Notes: generated from the letters alone by a model not told the origin. 64,000 nt of DNA from Chitinophaga silvisoli (GCF_003412465.1 NZ_QTJV01000007.1:62001-126000); one strand, 5' to 3'; positions 35,559-43,883 are shown, counted from the stretch's first letter. Translations and numbers: made by a program.

Positions 35559-36896
35559 CTAGATTTTATATTCCTCTATTTTTCGATAGAGGGTAGCCAG
35601 TCCTATATTTAATAATTTCGCTGCTTCTGTTTTATTGTTTTTGGTGTGGTGAAGCACCTTTATAATATGAAGTTTTTCTACGCTGGCAAGGTCAAAAGCG
35701 GAGAGGATGCCGGAAGATTTATCAGCAATCTGCAGGTCAAAGGGTAAATGATCAACCGTCAGTTCATCATTGTCAGCGAGGATCACTGCCCGTTCTAATA
35801 CGTTTTTTAGTTCACGGATATTCCCTTTCCATTCATGCAGCTGCAGCTTTTCAATAAATTCCTGTGTCATCTTCAGTGGCTTCCTGTTGTTGCGGTTGGC
35901 AGCGAGGGCGATGAAGTATTCTGCAAGTACAGGAATATCTTTTTTCCTTTCTCTTAATGGAGGAAGGGTGATGGCAAATACGTTCAGGCGGTAATACAGG
36001 TCTTCCCGGAAGAGTCCTTTTTCTGCTTCAGCTTTCAGGTCGCGGTTCGTGGCGGCGATGATGCGAACATTTACTTTGGTAGGTTTGGTATCGCCTACTT
36101 TAATAAACTCACCGGTCTCCAATACACGGAGCAGTTTGGCCTGGAGGTCCAGTGGCATTTCGCCCAGTTCGTCGAGGAAGATGGTGCCGTTATTGGCTTC
36201 TTCGATGAGGCCTTTTTTATCCCGGGTGGCGTTGGTAAAGGCACCGGCTTTATAACCGAATAGTTCACTTTCGAGCAGTTCCCTGCTGAAGGCGCTACAG
36301 TTGAGTGCCACGAAAGGTTTGCCTGCACGTTTGCTGTTGTTATGGATAGCCTGGGCGAAGACTTCCTTACCGGTTCCGGTTTCACCTAATAATAATACGG
36401 TGGTATCGGCGGGGGCTACCTTGCTGGCTTGTGCAATGGCATCGGTGATGGCCCTGGAATTGCCCAGGATGCTGTCGAAGCTGTATTTCTGTCCTACCTG
36501 TTTTTCGAGTTTTTCGATTCGTTTTTGCAGGAGGACTTTTTCATGTGCACGGTTCAGGAGGGGGATGATGCGGTTATTGTCGTCGCCTTTGGTGAGGTAG
36601 TCGAAAGCCCCGTTTTTGATGGCCTGCACGCCGTCGGGGATGTTGCCGTAGGCGGTGAGGAGGATGACTTCGAGGGAGGGGAATTTTTCTTTGATGGTTT
36701 TGGAATAGTCTACGCCGCTGCCGTCGGGGAGTTTTACGTCACAGAGGACGACGTCTATATCTTCTTTATCGAGAATTTTTTGGGCGGATTTGATATTACC
36801 GGCTTCGAGGACGTTGTACCCTTCCAGGGTGATGATGCGTTTCATCAGGCTGCGTAATTTTTCTTCGTCGTCGATAATGAGCACAGTTCCTGTCAT
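35559..36896 (-). CDS. NtrC-family sigma-54-dependent response regulator, candidate Kdp regulator
   Basis: 445 aa. Receiver domain 1-120 with acidic pocket D9-D10, phospho-acceptor Asp53 (VVLCDVKLPDG) and KGD near 103. AAA+ domain: Walker A GETGTGKE, the sigma-54-contacting loop reads GAFTNA instead of GAFTGA, Walker B GTIFLDELGEMP, and sensor/arginine parts (RIIAATNRDLK, REDLYYRLNVF). Fis-type HTH at the end (TEAAKLLNIGLATLYRKIEEYK). It would activate sigma-54 promoters when phosphorylated. It replaces the OmpR-type KdpE of the classical system; the partner kinase is probably the one at 27120-28814. Confidence 0.92.
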   Translation of the reverse strand: MTGTVLIIDDEEKLRSLMKRIITLEGYNVLEAGNIKSAQKILDKEDIDVVLCDVKLPDGSGVDYSKTIKEKFPSLEVILLTAYGNIPDGVQAIKNGAFDYLTKGDDNNRIIPLLNRAHEKVLLQKRIEKLEKQVGQKYSFDSILGNSRAITDAIAQASKVAPADTTVLLLGETGTGKEVFAQAIHNNSKRAGKPFVALNCSAFSRELLESELFGYKAGAFTNATRDKKGLIEEANNGTIFLDELGEMPLDLQAKLLRVLETGEFIKVGDTKPTKVNVRIIAATNRDLKAEAEKGLFREDLYYRLNVFAITLPPLRERKKDIPVLAEYFIALAANRNNRKPLKMTQEFIEKLQLHEWKGNIRELKNVLERAVILADNDELTVDHLPFDLQIADKSSGILSAFDLASVEKLHIIKVLHHTKNNKTEAAKLLNIGLATLYRKIEEYKI

Positions 36897-37107
36897 ATTA
36901 TTTATTTGAAAAGCAAAATTAAGGTTATTTCTTATTGGAAGAGGGGCTTTGTTTAAGTCGTATAGGTAACTATAAGGACATTTTAAGGGTACTACTATAT
37001 CGATTGGATATTGAGGTAAGCATTAAGTGACGTATTGGTGTTTATTTAATGTCGTATTCCGGACGAAAATCTTTACATTGCATATATAACCCCAAAAATT
37101 GTTTGTT
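36897..37107. other. Divergent intergenic region, no gene seen
   Basis: Space for promoters of the sigma-54 activator (minus) and the 179-aa gene (plus). CTTTACATTGC about 30 bp before the plus-strand ATG is a weak -7 match. Nothing else is recognised. Confidence 0.35.
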
Positions 37108-37647
37108 ATGGCCCTTGTAAAGGATAACATTTTGCTGCAACTCGTCCGGGGAAGTCTCGGCGGTCAACTCACGATTTACGAAAGGAACGGGCAGATCATC
37201 ATGGCAAAGAAGCGTGGCCCGTCAAATAAGAAACCGACAAAAAAACAGCTGGAGGCCAGGTATAAGTTACGTGTAGCGGCGGCTTATGCAAAGGTGATTT
37301 TGCAGGATCCGGAGCTGAAGGATTATTATAAGTCCAAGGCAGGGCCGGGGCAGAATGCCTATAATATGGCGGTGAAGGATGCTTACAGGTCGCCTGAAGT
37401 GCAGAACATCGTGTTTGAAGAAACGACAGTGGTAGTAAGGGCGAAGGATGAATTCAGGGTGGCTGAAGTGCAGGTAAAGGTATTTGATGCGGCAGGTGTG
37501 TTGCAGGAAAGGGGGATGGCGGTGTTAGGTCGTAATGGCGTGGATTGGTATTATAAGGCTGTTGTGTTACCGGCTGGTGGAAAGGTGATTGTGGTGGTGG
37601 TGGATTTGCCAGGGAATGAAACAGTGAGGGAAGTTCGCCTGGAATGA
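37108..37647 (+). CDS. Hypothetical protein, paralogue of the 44938-45510 gene
   Basis: 179 aa from ATG 37108 (MALVKDNILL); a TTG nine bases upstream is also in frame. No signal peptide. The N-terminal third resembles a short beta region (SLGGQLTIYERNGQIIMAKKRG), then a helical part (KLRVAAAYAKVILQDPELKDYY, AYNMAVKDAYRSPEVQNI) and a C-terminal Ig-like beta part (FRVAEVQVKVFDAAG, LPGNETVREVRLE). The whole layout recurs in the protein at 44938-45510, so this is a family with two members flanking the LytTR/IS region. Function unknown. Its 3' end is partly duplicated just downstream. Confidence 0.65.
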   Translation: MALVKDNILLQLVRGSLGGQLTIYERNGQIIMAKKRGPSNKKPTKKQLEARYKLRVAAAYAKVILQDPELKDYYKSKAGPGQNAYNMAVKDAYRSPEVQNIVFEETTVVVRAKDEFRVAEVQVKVFDAAGVLQERGMAVLGRNGVDWYYKAVVLPAGGKVIVVVVDLPGNETVREVRLE

Positions 37648-37745
37648 TTAATAAAGCGTCTGTGATAGCGCGCTGGTGGGAAGGTGATCGTTGTAGCGGT
37701 TGGTTTGCCACACAATGAAACTGTGAGAGAAGTTCGCCTGGAATG
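37571..37745 (+). repeat. Tandem duplication of the last ~26 codons of the 179-aa gene
   Basis: The end of the gene (about 37571-37647, GGTGGAAAGGTGATTG to the TGA) is repeated at about 37673-37745 with several substitutions. The second copy would read GGKVIVVAVGLPHNETVREV plus RLE and a stop, and has no start of its own. Confidence 0.75.
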
Positions 37746-37746
37746 A

Positions 37747-38274
37747 TCAAAGATTGACATCGATGATTTTTACTGCCTGACAGTTGACCGGCATATGATT
37801 ATTGTTTGTAAATGCAATCCCTATCGCGGTAAGGTGGGCATGCGTGTTTGCTATTTCCAGGCTAATGGGATCATGATCCTGTGTGAGCCATTCAGTGCTT
37901 TGTGTCAGGCTGTTTGTCGTGAATGCCTGGAAGTCTATGCTGACACCTATCAGGAACATTTTAAAGTACGAGGTATTTGCCGGCCAGATGATCTTCGGCT
38001 GTGGAATGGAGATGCTGTTTTTATGCAGGATGATTTCTCCGGGCATGTATTTTTCGAATGGATGGTCCGGATCGAATTCATAATTTTTAAATACCTGTAG
38101 GTTTTCTGTCAGCAACATTCTTTCACCAATTTTGTGATGTATGTCCGCATGAATTACATGGTGCAAAATAAACTTTGATAAACGATAAAACCGCTTTCGG
38201 TCAGGTGGCATGAATGCCGCGCAAACCTTGATTAGTTTTGCAGCGCGAATGGCTGTGGTGAATTCCGGGTTCAT
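37747..38274 (-). CDS. Hypothetical protein
   Basis: 175 aa if it starts at MNPEFTTAIRAAKLIK; a longer in-frame reading to 38343 or 38445 is possible but less typical. No signal peptide or membrane helix. The first half is basic and helical (RKRFYRLSKFILHHVIHADIHH), the second half beta-rich (EWLTQDHDPISLEIANTHAH). No family is recognised. It converges on the 179-aa gene and stops next to the duplicated tail. It may be related in fold to the C-terminal part of that protein, but similarity is too weak to claim. Confidence 0.5.
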   Translation of the reverse strand: MNPEFTTAIRAAKLIKVCAAFMPPDRKRFYRLSKFILHHVIHADIHHKIGERMLLTENLQVFKNYEFDPDHPFEKYMPGEIILHKNSISIPQPKIIWPANTSYFKMFLIGVSIDFQAFTTNSLTQSTEWLTQDHDPISLEIANTHAHLTAIGIAFTNNNHMPVNCQAVKIIDVNL

Positions 38275-38413
38275 GATCCGCTTGTTTTTTTTGCAGGGGG
38301 TATTTTTGCGTTGCAATAAGAATAATTTACCGTTTGTCGTCATGATAAAAGCAATTGAAATGTTAATTTTGCAAGATCCTACGAACAATGATAAATAATT
38401 AAATTGTAGGGCA

Positions 38414-38692
38414 TTGAATAATGAGAAATTTGGAGAAACTGGCAATTTTGAAAATTTTACACCTGGTGGCCGGTATGCATATTTATTCCATGAAATACTA
38501 AAAGCAAAAGCGTTGATGGTAATGATAGATGATTCTTCATCTACAGCTTACCGATTGCTAAAAAAGGCGAGGCAGGCGCTGGATAAACCGCCTACTTATA
38601 AATTGACCCTGGCAGAGTTTTGTACTTATTACAGGGATCAGCGACCGGAATGGTTAGCATATCGTTTCTGGAAATACCGGGGTGGATCCTGA
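38414..38692 (+). CDS. Hypothetical protein upstream of the LytTR gene, possibly frameshifted
   Basis: 92 aa if the TTG at 38414 is the start. An ATG at 38420 in another frame reads MRNLEKLAILKILHLVAGMH and stops after 26 residues, which looks at least as natural, so the gene may carry a frameshift near 38480. The C-terminal half (STAYRLLKKARQALDKPP, LAEFCTYYRDQRPEWLAYRF) is helical. It ends inside the first unit of the 110-bp repeat, 13 bp before the first copy of the LytTR start. Function unknown. Confidence 0.4.
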   Translation: MNNEKFGETGNFENFTPGGRYAYLFHEILKAKALMVMIDDSSSTAYRLLKKARQALDKPPTYKLTLAEFCTYYRDQRPEWLAYRFWKYRGGS

Positions 38693-39106
38693 ATAGATTT
38701 TTCCTATGCATGAAGCTATTTTTATTCGTACAAGCAATGGGGTATTCACGAAGGTGGATAGCGCTGAGATTGTATTACTGGAAATACCGGAGTGGATCCT
38801 GAATAGATTTTTCCTATGCATGAAGCTATTTTTATTCGTACAAGCAATGGGGTATTCACGAAGGTGGATAGCGCTGAGATTGTATTACTGGAAATACCGG
38901 AGTGGATCCTGAATAGATTTTTCCTATGCATGAAGCTATTTTTATTCGTACAAGCAATGGGGTATTCACGAAGGTGGATAGCGCTGAGATTGTATTACTG
39001 GAAATACCGGAGTGGATCCTGAATAGATTTTTCCTATGCATGAAGCTATTTTTATTCGTACAAGCAATGGGGTATTCACGAAGGTGGATAGCGCTGAGAT
39101 TGTATT
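38667..39106 (+). repeat. Four 110-bp tandem repeats spanning the end of one gene and the start of a LytTR gene
   Basis: Units at 38667, 38777, 38887 and 38997 are almost identical; only the first few bases and one G/A differ in unit 1. Each contains the upstream stop codon, the intergenic gap, an ATG and the first 26 LytTR codons. As 110 is not a multiple of three, the first three starts run into another frame and stop after 68 codons; only the fourth continues into the whole LytTR domain. Confidence 0.95.
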
Positions 39107-39356
39107 ACTGGAGGCCAGCACCGGCTGTGTAAAGATCCTGACCACAAAGGCACATTACCTGGTGAATAGCACCCTTCAGCAACTGGAAGAAATGTTACCA
39201 AAGGCACATTTTTGCCGGGTGAACAGGTCCTGTATTGTATGTATGGACCATGTAAGCGGATTTACCATGGAGACGGTTTTTATATCGGATAAAGAACTGG
39301 CCCTGGGAAAAGGCTATGCTGCGCGTTTTTTTGAGCGTGTAAAAGTCGTCCTGTAA
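39036..39356 (+). CDS. Stand-alone LytTR DNA-binding domain protein
   Basis: 106 aa, beginning MHEAIFIRTSNGVFTKVDSA. The LytTR fold is visible: F-x-K-V-x-x-x-E-I-V-L-L-E, the strand ILTTKAHYLVNSTLQQLEEMLP, and the hallmark FCRVNRSCIVCMDHVSGFTM. There is no receiver or sensor domain, so it is a one-domain regulator, possibly controlled by interaction or by level. Its start is the last of four identical tandem copies; the first three produce only truncated products. Copy number changes could alter expression, since upstream starts compete for ribosomes. Confidence 0.85.
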   Translation: MHEAIFIRTSNGVFTKVDSAEIVLLEASTGCVKILTTKAHYLVNSTLQQLEEMLPKAHFCRVNRSCIVCMDHVSGFTMETVFISDKELALGKGYAARFFERVKVVL

Positions 39357-39357
39357 T

Positions 39358-39529
39358 TAATTCTACTTTGACAACTTAGGATGAGTCTTTATTAAGGTTC
39401 TCTAATCCTCCCTGTTCGTGCCTTTTCCTGATTTGGTCAGCACTTCATCAGAAGAAAACCTTTTCTTAGAATAGACTCTTATTATTATATCTCGTATATC
39501 ATATGCACTTAATAATGGATATTCATTAT
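39358..39529 (-). mobile_element. Inverted-repeat arm: fragment of IS4-type transposase 3' end (left)
   Basis: This 172-bp stretch is the near-perfect reverse complement of 44589-44764 (about 3-bp gap and few mismatches). On the minus strand it reads part of the same transposase C-terminus (YNDKYPLLSAYDIRDIII-like). The outer boundary is sharp, directly after the LytTR gene. It marks one edge of a 5.4-kb segment. Confidence 0.85.
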
Positions 39530-39895
39530 GGGCCAAAATTTACAGAGATTGTTGATCCATTTCTAGCTTATGTAGACCCGCTGCCTCGCCCATGGATGTA
39601 TAATGTGGAGGGAGAAGATAAACAGCGTTTAAAGGATTTGTTGGATAAACATCGCTTTCTTGCTCCTATTTTGAAGAATTTTGTGAGGAATCCTTTTATG
39701 ACAGAAAGAGATATGCCAAAGTTGCCAATAATCAATAACTTTAAACCAAATATTCCGTTATCACAAATTGAGGCAATTGTGCCGAAAGAGATTCTGAATG
39801 CAGAATATTATGATGATTTAATGAACGCAGTTAAAGCATACTGTAATCCCATAGTTGCGGAATTTGATAAGTTAAAGGAAAAATATTGTAAGTAA
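39503..39895 (+). CDS. Hypothetical protein, N-terminus derived from the IS arm
   Basis: 130 aa. The first ten residues (MHLIMDIHYG) are encoded inside the inverted-repeat arm, so the original start was probably lost and the protein is a chimera or truncated. The remainder (ILKNFVRNPFMTERDMPKLP, AEYYDDLMNAVKAYCNPIVAE) is helical without recognised domain. It stops 14 bp before the Rhs-deaminase gene, the place where a toxin or immunity fragment is expected. Whether it is still expressed is unclear. Confidence 0.45.
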   Translation: MHLIMDIHYGPKFTEIVDPFLAYVDPLPRPWMYNVEGEDKQRLKDLLDKHRFLAPILKNFVRNPFMTERDMPKLPIINNFKPNIPLSQIEAIVPKEILNAEYYDDLMNAVKAYCNPIVAEFDKLKEKYCK

Positions 39896-39909
39896 TATAT
39901 GCAGCAACA

Positions 39910-41634
39910 ATGGAAAGTGCGGCTGCATCCGTAGAAGAAAGTTTATTTAATAATTTAAGTAATACCAGGGCACCGCTACCTAATCCATATCCTACGGATA
40001 ATACAACCAATCCGAATCAATATTGTGCATTGCTAAATGCCAGTACCAATAAAGTTGGACCCGGATTAACGTTGAGAGTTATGGCCGGTGATACTATATC
40101 TATTGCTACTAAAGGGCTTTATAAAAATGCTGGTGCAAATACATCTTCTAGTAACTCCTCTTCAATGTCTGCAGCTATAATTCAGGCATTTTCAGGTTCC
40201 GGCATTACAGATGGTGTTCATAGTGGAATCGGTACCGGATCTCCTATATCTTCTTTCACTAGTAGCATATACAGTAACTTAGTAACAAAAGACCCAAACC
40301 AAAACCTTTCAGGCAGTCCCAAAGCATATTTAAATTATGCAACTTTTGATGATCAGTTTAATCTTGTAGATGAAAATTCTGGCGTAAAACAACTTCAGGG
40401 ACCTATTGATTCACTTAATATTCTTTCAGTTGGTAAGTTTAGAGTTAACCGGACAGGATTTATCTATATTTATCTGACAAATGAAAGTGCTCAGAATGTT
40501 TATTTTGATAACCTGATTGTTAGTCATATTTCAGGCCCACTATTAGAGGAGACGCACTACTATCCTTTTGGCTTAACCATGGCCGGTATTAGCTCAGGTG
40601 CATTAAAGGGCCCGTTGTATCCGGAAAATAAGAAAAAATTCCAGGCTCAGGATTTTGATGACAATTTTGGATTAAACATTTATCAGTTTAAATGGCGGGA
40701 CCATGATCCTCAAATTGGAAGATTTTGGGAAGTAGATCCCCTTGCTGATAAGTATGTATATAATTCACCCTACGCGTTTTCTGAAAACAAGGTTACTTCA
40801 AATACTGAGTTAGAAGGACTGGAAGTGGCTGCGGATATGAGAGTGGAGAGGGATTTGAGGGACGTGTCCTCCGGGAAAATTACGGCTAAAGAATTGAATG
40901 CCAGATTTGAGGCACGTGCCATGGGAGACCTGGTAGGAGTAGCTGCTGCCGGAGTAGCTGCATTTTCTCTTCTTCAACCTCAAGCTGCTCAGATATTGTA
41001 TGCAAGTATGCTATTTGGTGCTCCGTCTCCGGGTAGTCCAACTTCAGTTGCGGCCACGGTAGCTACGGAGTCAGCTGCAGTTGCCAGTGAAGCTACGTCT
41101 GCAGCCGCCCCTGAAGCAAGTGCTGTAACAACAACTGCATCCGAAGCTGCAACAGCTACTGAGGCAACTGCATCAGGAGCGTCAGGTACAGCGGCATCTA
41201 ATGCAGAAAGGATTCAGGCAAGGGTACAGGCATTTAAGGAAGCTATACCAGAGGGCATTCGTCGTGATAAGACTACAACTGCTGTAGCTACAGGAACTGA
41301 TGCAGCAGGTAATGACGTTACCTTAGTCGGGTCTAGTCGCGGAAAATTAACAAAAGCTCAAATAGGGATCTTGGAGCCTGGAGAAATTCCTGTTAATGGA
41401 AGCAGCCAATTACATGCAGAAGTTAACGTATTAAATCAAGCTAAAGCCTCCGGAATAACCCTTCATGAGATTGGTGCCACAAAACCTGTTTGTGCAAATT
41501 GTGCCGCTGCAATTGATAATACTGGTGTTAAAATAGTTACTCCCATAAAGCAGTATTCGCCTAAAGCGCTAATAAAAGTAATCGCAAATCCTCCACCTAG
41601 TAACAGCTCCGTTCAAGGTAGGTTATTCAACTAG
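39910..41634 (+). CDS. Orphan Rhs C-terminal protein with a deaminase-fold toxin domain
   Basis: 574 aa without signal peptide; it corresponds to only the end of a Bacteroidota Rhs protein. Residues 1-210 are the beta domain that precedes the core. About 215-300 is the Rhs-associated core (HYYPFGLTMAGIS, FQAQDFDDNFGLNIYQFKWR, DPQIGRFWEVDPLADKY), and then an Ala/Thr-rich linker. The last 145 residues carry the deaminase zinc signature: H502-A-E504 (LHAEVNVL) and C528-x2-C531 (KPVCANCAAAI), as in YwqJ/SCP1.201-like toxin deaminases that attack nucleic acid bases. It is truncated at the N-terminus, so delivery would need another secretion route or recombination into a full Rhs gene. Two DUF416-like genes follow. 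Confidence 0.82.
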   Translation: MESAAASVEESLFNNLSNTRAPLPNPYPTDNTTNPNQYCALLNASTNKVGPGLTLRVMAGDTISIATKGLYKNAGANTSSSNSSSMSAAIIQAFSGSGITDGVHSGIGTGSPISSFTSSIYSNLVTKDPNQNLSGSPKAYLNYATFDDQFNLVDENSGVKQLQGPIDSLNILSVGKFRVNRTGFIYIYLTNESAQNVYFDNLIVSHISGPLLEETHYYPFGLTMAGISSGALKGPLYPENKKKFQAQDFDDNFGLNIYQFKWRDHDPQIGRFWEVDPLADKYVYNSPYAFSENKVTSNTELEGLEVAADMRVERDLRDVSSGKITAKELNARFEARAMGDLVGVAAAGVAAFSLLQPQAAQILYASMLFGAPSPGSPTSVAATVATESAAVASEATSAAAPEASAVTTTASEAATATEATASGASGTAASNAERIQARVQAFKEAIPEGIRRDKTTTAVATGTDAAGNDVTLVGSSRGKLTKAQIGILEPGEIPVNGSSQLHAEVNVLNQAKASGITLHEIGATKPVCANCAAAIDNTGVKIVTPIKQYSPKALIKVIANPPPSNSSVQGRLFN

Positions 41635-41774
41635 TTTTGTAGATTTACGGGCGGAATTTTTAAAAATAGGTTGCGTAAAATTTCTTTACAGCAACCTATT
41701 TTTAGTACAGATATCTGATCATTTTCAGAGAATTATTGTAGCTTGTGTCATAATAATTTATATACTCTTATTAT

Positions 41775-42392
41775 ATGCCTAAATATTTGTCTGAAGAAAT
41801 TATTCTAGAAAAGTTAAAGGATATGTCCTACACTAAACAAATGGTATACGCTTATTTAACTTGTAGACGTTTGTTTATGAACTATGAATATTTTTCGGAA
41901 AACTTCCATTTTGGAAATCCTTCTATATTAAATGCAGCTATTGATTATATTGAAGGCGAGTTATTTAGCGGCAAGCATGATAAAAATACAATTGACTATT
42001 TTTATAAAGAAGTTGAAGCAAATGTTCCTGAAACAGATGAATTTGATACTCATTTAAGCACTGTTGCAATGCTTTCAGCCGCAGTAATAGGTGATACCTT
42101 GAAATTTATGTCAGGAAAAGATTTTAAAGATATGGTAGCATTAGTTCAGGGCGCGGATGAAGTAATTTACTACCATGTGGTAAGTGTTTATGACCTTGAT
42201 CAAAGTGACAGAAGCCACCTTGAAAAGGTAGCAATGCACCCCTTGTCAATTACTGAAGCAGAAATAAATACTAAGATAGTTGAATTTCTTTCTTCGACAG
42301 AGACTGTTGTTGAGTCAGATATTCAAATTCTGAGAGAAATTCAAATGGACGATAAGGGTAGCTTGAATTTGTATGAATCTAAGAGATTGTAA
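41775..42392 (+). CDS. DUF416/YjaG-like protein, candidate immunity (copy 1)
   Basis: 205 aa, all-helical, cytoplasmic. KQMVYAYLTCRRLFMNYEYF, DEFDTHLSTVAMLSAAVIGD and the ending FLSSTETVVESDIQILREIQ correspond to the DUF416/YjaG pattern (CERMxPNY; DDFDxxxxxxAxDAC). This family has been predicted as immunity protein in polymorphic toxin systems. It lies 140 bp after the deaminase toxin gene and is followed by a close paralogue. The immunity role is inferred. Confidence 0.7.
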   Translation: MPKYLSEEIILEKLKDMSYTKQMVYAYLTCRRLFMNYEYFSENFHFGNPSILNAAIDYIEGELFSGKHDKNTIDYFYKEVEANVPETDEFDTHLSTVAMLSAAVIGDTLKFMSGKDFKDMVALVQGADEVIYYHVVSVYDLDQSDRSHLEKVAMHPLSITEAEINTKIVEFLSSTETVVESDIQILREIQMDDKGSLNLYESKRL

Positions 42393-42457
42393 ATATTATA
42401 GAATTTTTCTGTACAACCAAATCAAGTAATGGCAATCGGGAATTGAAAAGTTAAGAT

Positions 42458-43075
42458 ATGTCTAATTATTTGTCTGATAAATTTGTTTTAGAAAAGTTGA
42501 AAGATATGTCGCATAGCAAACAATTGGTATATGCCTATTTAGCTTGTCGACGTTTGTTTATGAACTATAAATATTTTTCAGGAAACTTTCACTTTGGAGA
42601 TCCTGCTATCTTGAATGCGGCTATAGATTATATAGAAAGTGAGTTGTTTAACAACAGCCATGATGAAAATACAATTAAGTATTTTTATAGAGAAGTTGAG
42701 GCAAATGCCCCTACACCAGGAGAGTTTGATACATATTTAACTTCAGCGGCATTGTTTTCAGCAGGAGTAATTGGAAACACATTAACATATATGTTAGAAA
42801 GGGATTTTAAACAAATTGTAGCATTAGTTCAGTCTTCTGAAAGTGTGGTTTATATGCATGTAGTAGAAATTGAAGACTATGATCAGAATGATAAAAGTCA
42901 TTTTGAGAAAGTTGCAAAGCATTCCTTGTCAATTACTGAAGCAGAAATAAATAAAAAAATAATTGAATTTCTTTCTTCGACAGAGACTCTTATTGAGTCA
43001 GATATTCAAATTCTGAGAGAAATTCAAATGGATCATAAAGGGAGCTTGAATTTGTATGAATCCAAGAGATTATAA
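42458..43075 (+). CDS. DUF416/YjaG-like protein, candidate immunity (copy 2)
   Basis: 205 aa, same length as copy 1 and roughly two-thirds identical by eye; the last 60 residues are nearly the same (SITEAEINKKIIEFLSSTET, ILREIQMDHKGSLNLYESKR). The middle is more diverged, as if under pressure to recognise a different toxin. The preceding gap is 65 bp. Tandem immunity paralogues are a common sign of competition between toxin variants. Confidence 0.7.
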   Translation: MSNYLSDKFVLEKLKDMSHSKQLVYAYLACRRLFMNYKYFSGNFHFGDPAILNAAIDYIESELFNNSHDENTIKYFYREVEANAPTPGEFDTYLTSAALFSAGVIGNTLTYMLERDFKQIVALVQSSESVVYMHVVEIEDYDQNDKSHFEKVAKHSLSITEAEINKKIIEFLSSTETLIESDIQILREIQMDHKGSLNLYESKRL

Positions 43076-43285
43076 ATAGCAATCTGGCTGCAAATTTAAC
43101 CTTGCAGTTATGATTTGTTTCAAAAACTCTTTTCACGAATCAAAATTTCATTCACTATATCGAGTCCCTTTTTAAATACTTATTTTTAGTCTTGTTTTAG
43201 ACTAGGCATTTCTAATATTGCATATAGTTTGCATGTTTCTCGTATATTAAAAGTATCATTACCAGTTTCAAAAAACGTTCAAAAT

Positions 43286-43711
43286 ATGGATAGACTTTCT
43301 ATAGTTGATTTAGTGGCAATTTTTATTTCAATATTAGCATTAATAACTTCTTATGTGTCGATAAGATTACAAATAAAATCAGTCATATTGACCCATTTAT
43401 CTGAGAAGGCCAAAGAAAGTAATGACTATTTGAGTGGACTTATTGAGGGAAATGAAATCCAAGCAATTTCTGGTATTTTTACTGCGCTCATTACAGGGAG
43501 ACAATTACTTGAGTTACAATGTAATAAATACCGTATATCTGATAGGCAAAGTCTAATAAATCAATTTTATTTACAATTGAATACGACTATCAGAATGAAT
43601 TTATCAAGAGATACCATGTCCATAAAGTATGACACCCTTCATGTTGATATTCAAAAACAGATTATTGATAGTATTGATTTTTTTAGGGCTTCGAAAGAGA
43701 AATACTCATAA
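43286..43711 (+). CDS. Small membrane-anchored hypothetical protein
   Basis: 141 aa from ATG 43286 (MDRLSIVDLVAIFISILALI); upstream in-frame codons look like leader DNA. One N-terminal membrane helix is followed by a cytoplasmic helical region (HLSEKAKESNDYLSGLIEGN, DRQSLINQFYLQLNTTIRMN). No domain is recognised. It overlaps nothing and precedes a 48-aa membrane peptide by 25 bp. Both may be remnants or small immunity-type membrane proteins of this island. Confidence 0.55.
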   Translation: MDRLSIVDLVAIFISILALITSYVSIRLQIKSVILTHLSEKAKESNDYLSGLIEGNEIQAISGIFTALITGRQLLELQCNKYRISDRQSLINQFYLQLNTTIRMNLSRDTMSIKYDTLHVDIQKQIIDSIDFFRASKEKYS

Positions 43712-43736
43712 CAATTTTTTAAGAAATGTTCGCTAT

Positions 43737-43883
43737 ATGATGTTAGACCACTTTAAGGAGTTTAAAGAAAAGGAATCTGCAGAAAGGGCTGCTAGAGAAG
43801 CCAAAGGCACACAGATTGCAGGATGGGTTGCAGCTGTTGCCGCTATCGCGGGATTAATTGTTGCAGTAATTGCTCTATTTTAA
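43737..43883 (+). CDS. 48-aa membrane peptide
   Basis: It reads MMLDHFKEFKEKESAERAAR then EAKGTQIAG followed by one hydrophobic helix (WVAAVAAIAGLIVAVIALF) at the C-terminus. A charged N-terminal helix with a tail anchor is typical of small tail-anchored or toxin-like peptides. An in-frame upstream extension overlapping the previous gene exists, but the double ATG at 43737 is the better start. Function unknown. Confidence 0.5.
   Translation: MMLDHFKEFKEKESAERAAREAKGTQIAGWVAAVAAIAGLIVAVIALF

Noticed and set aside
38706..39022. Three identical 68-codon frames in the 110-bp repeats as separate genes
   Set aside because: They begin as the LytTR start and run out of frame because of the repeat length; treated as repeat by-products.
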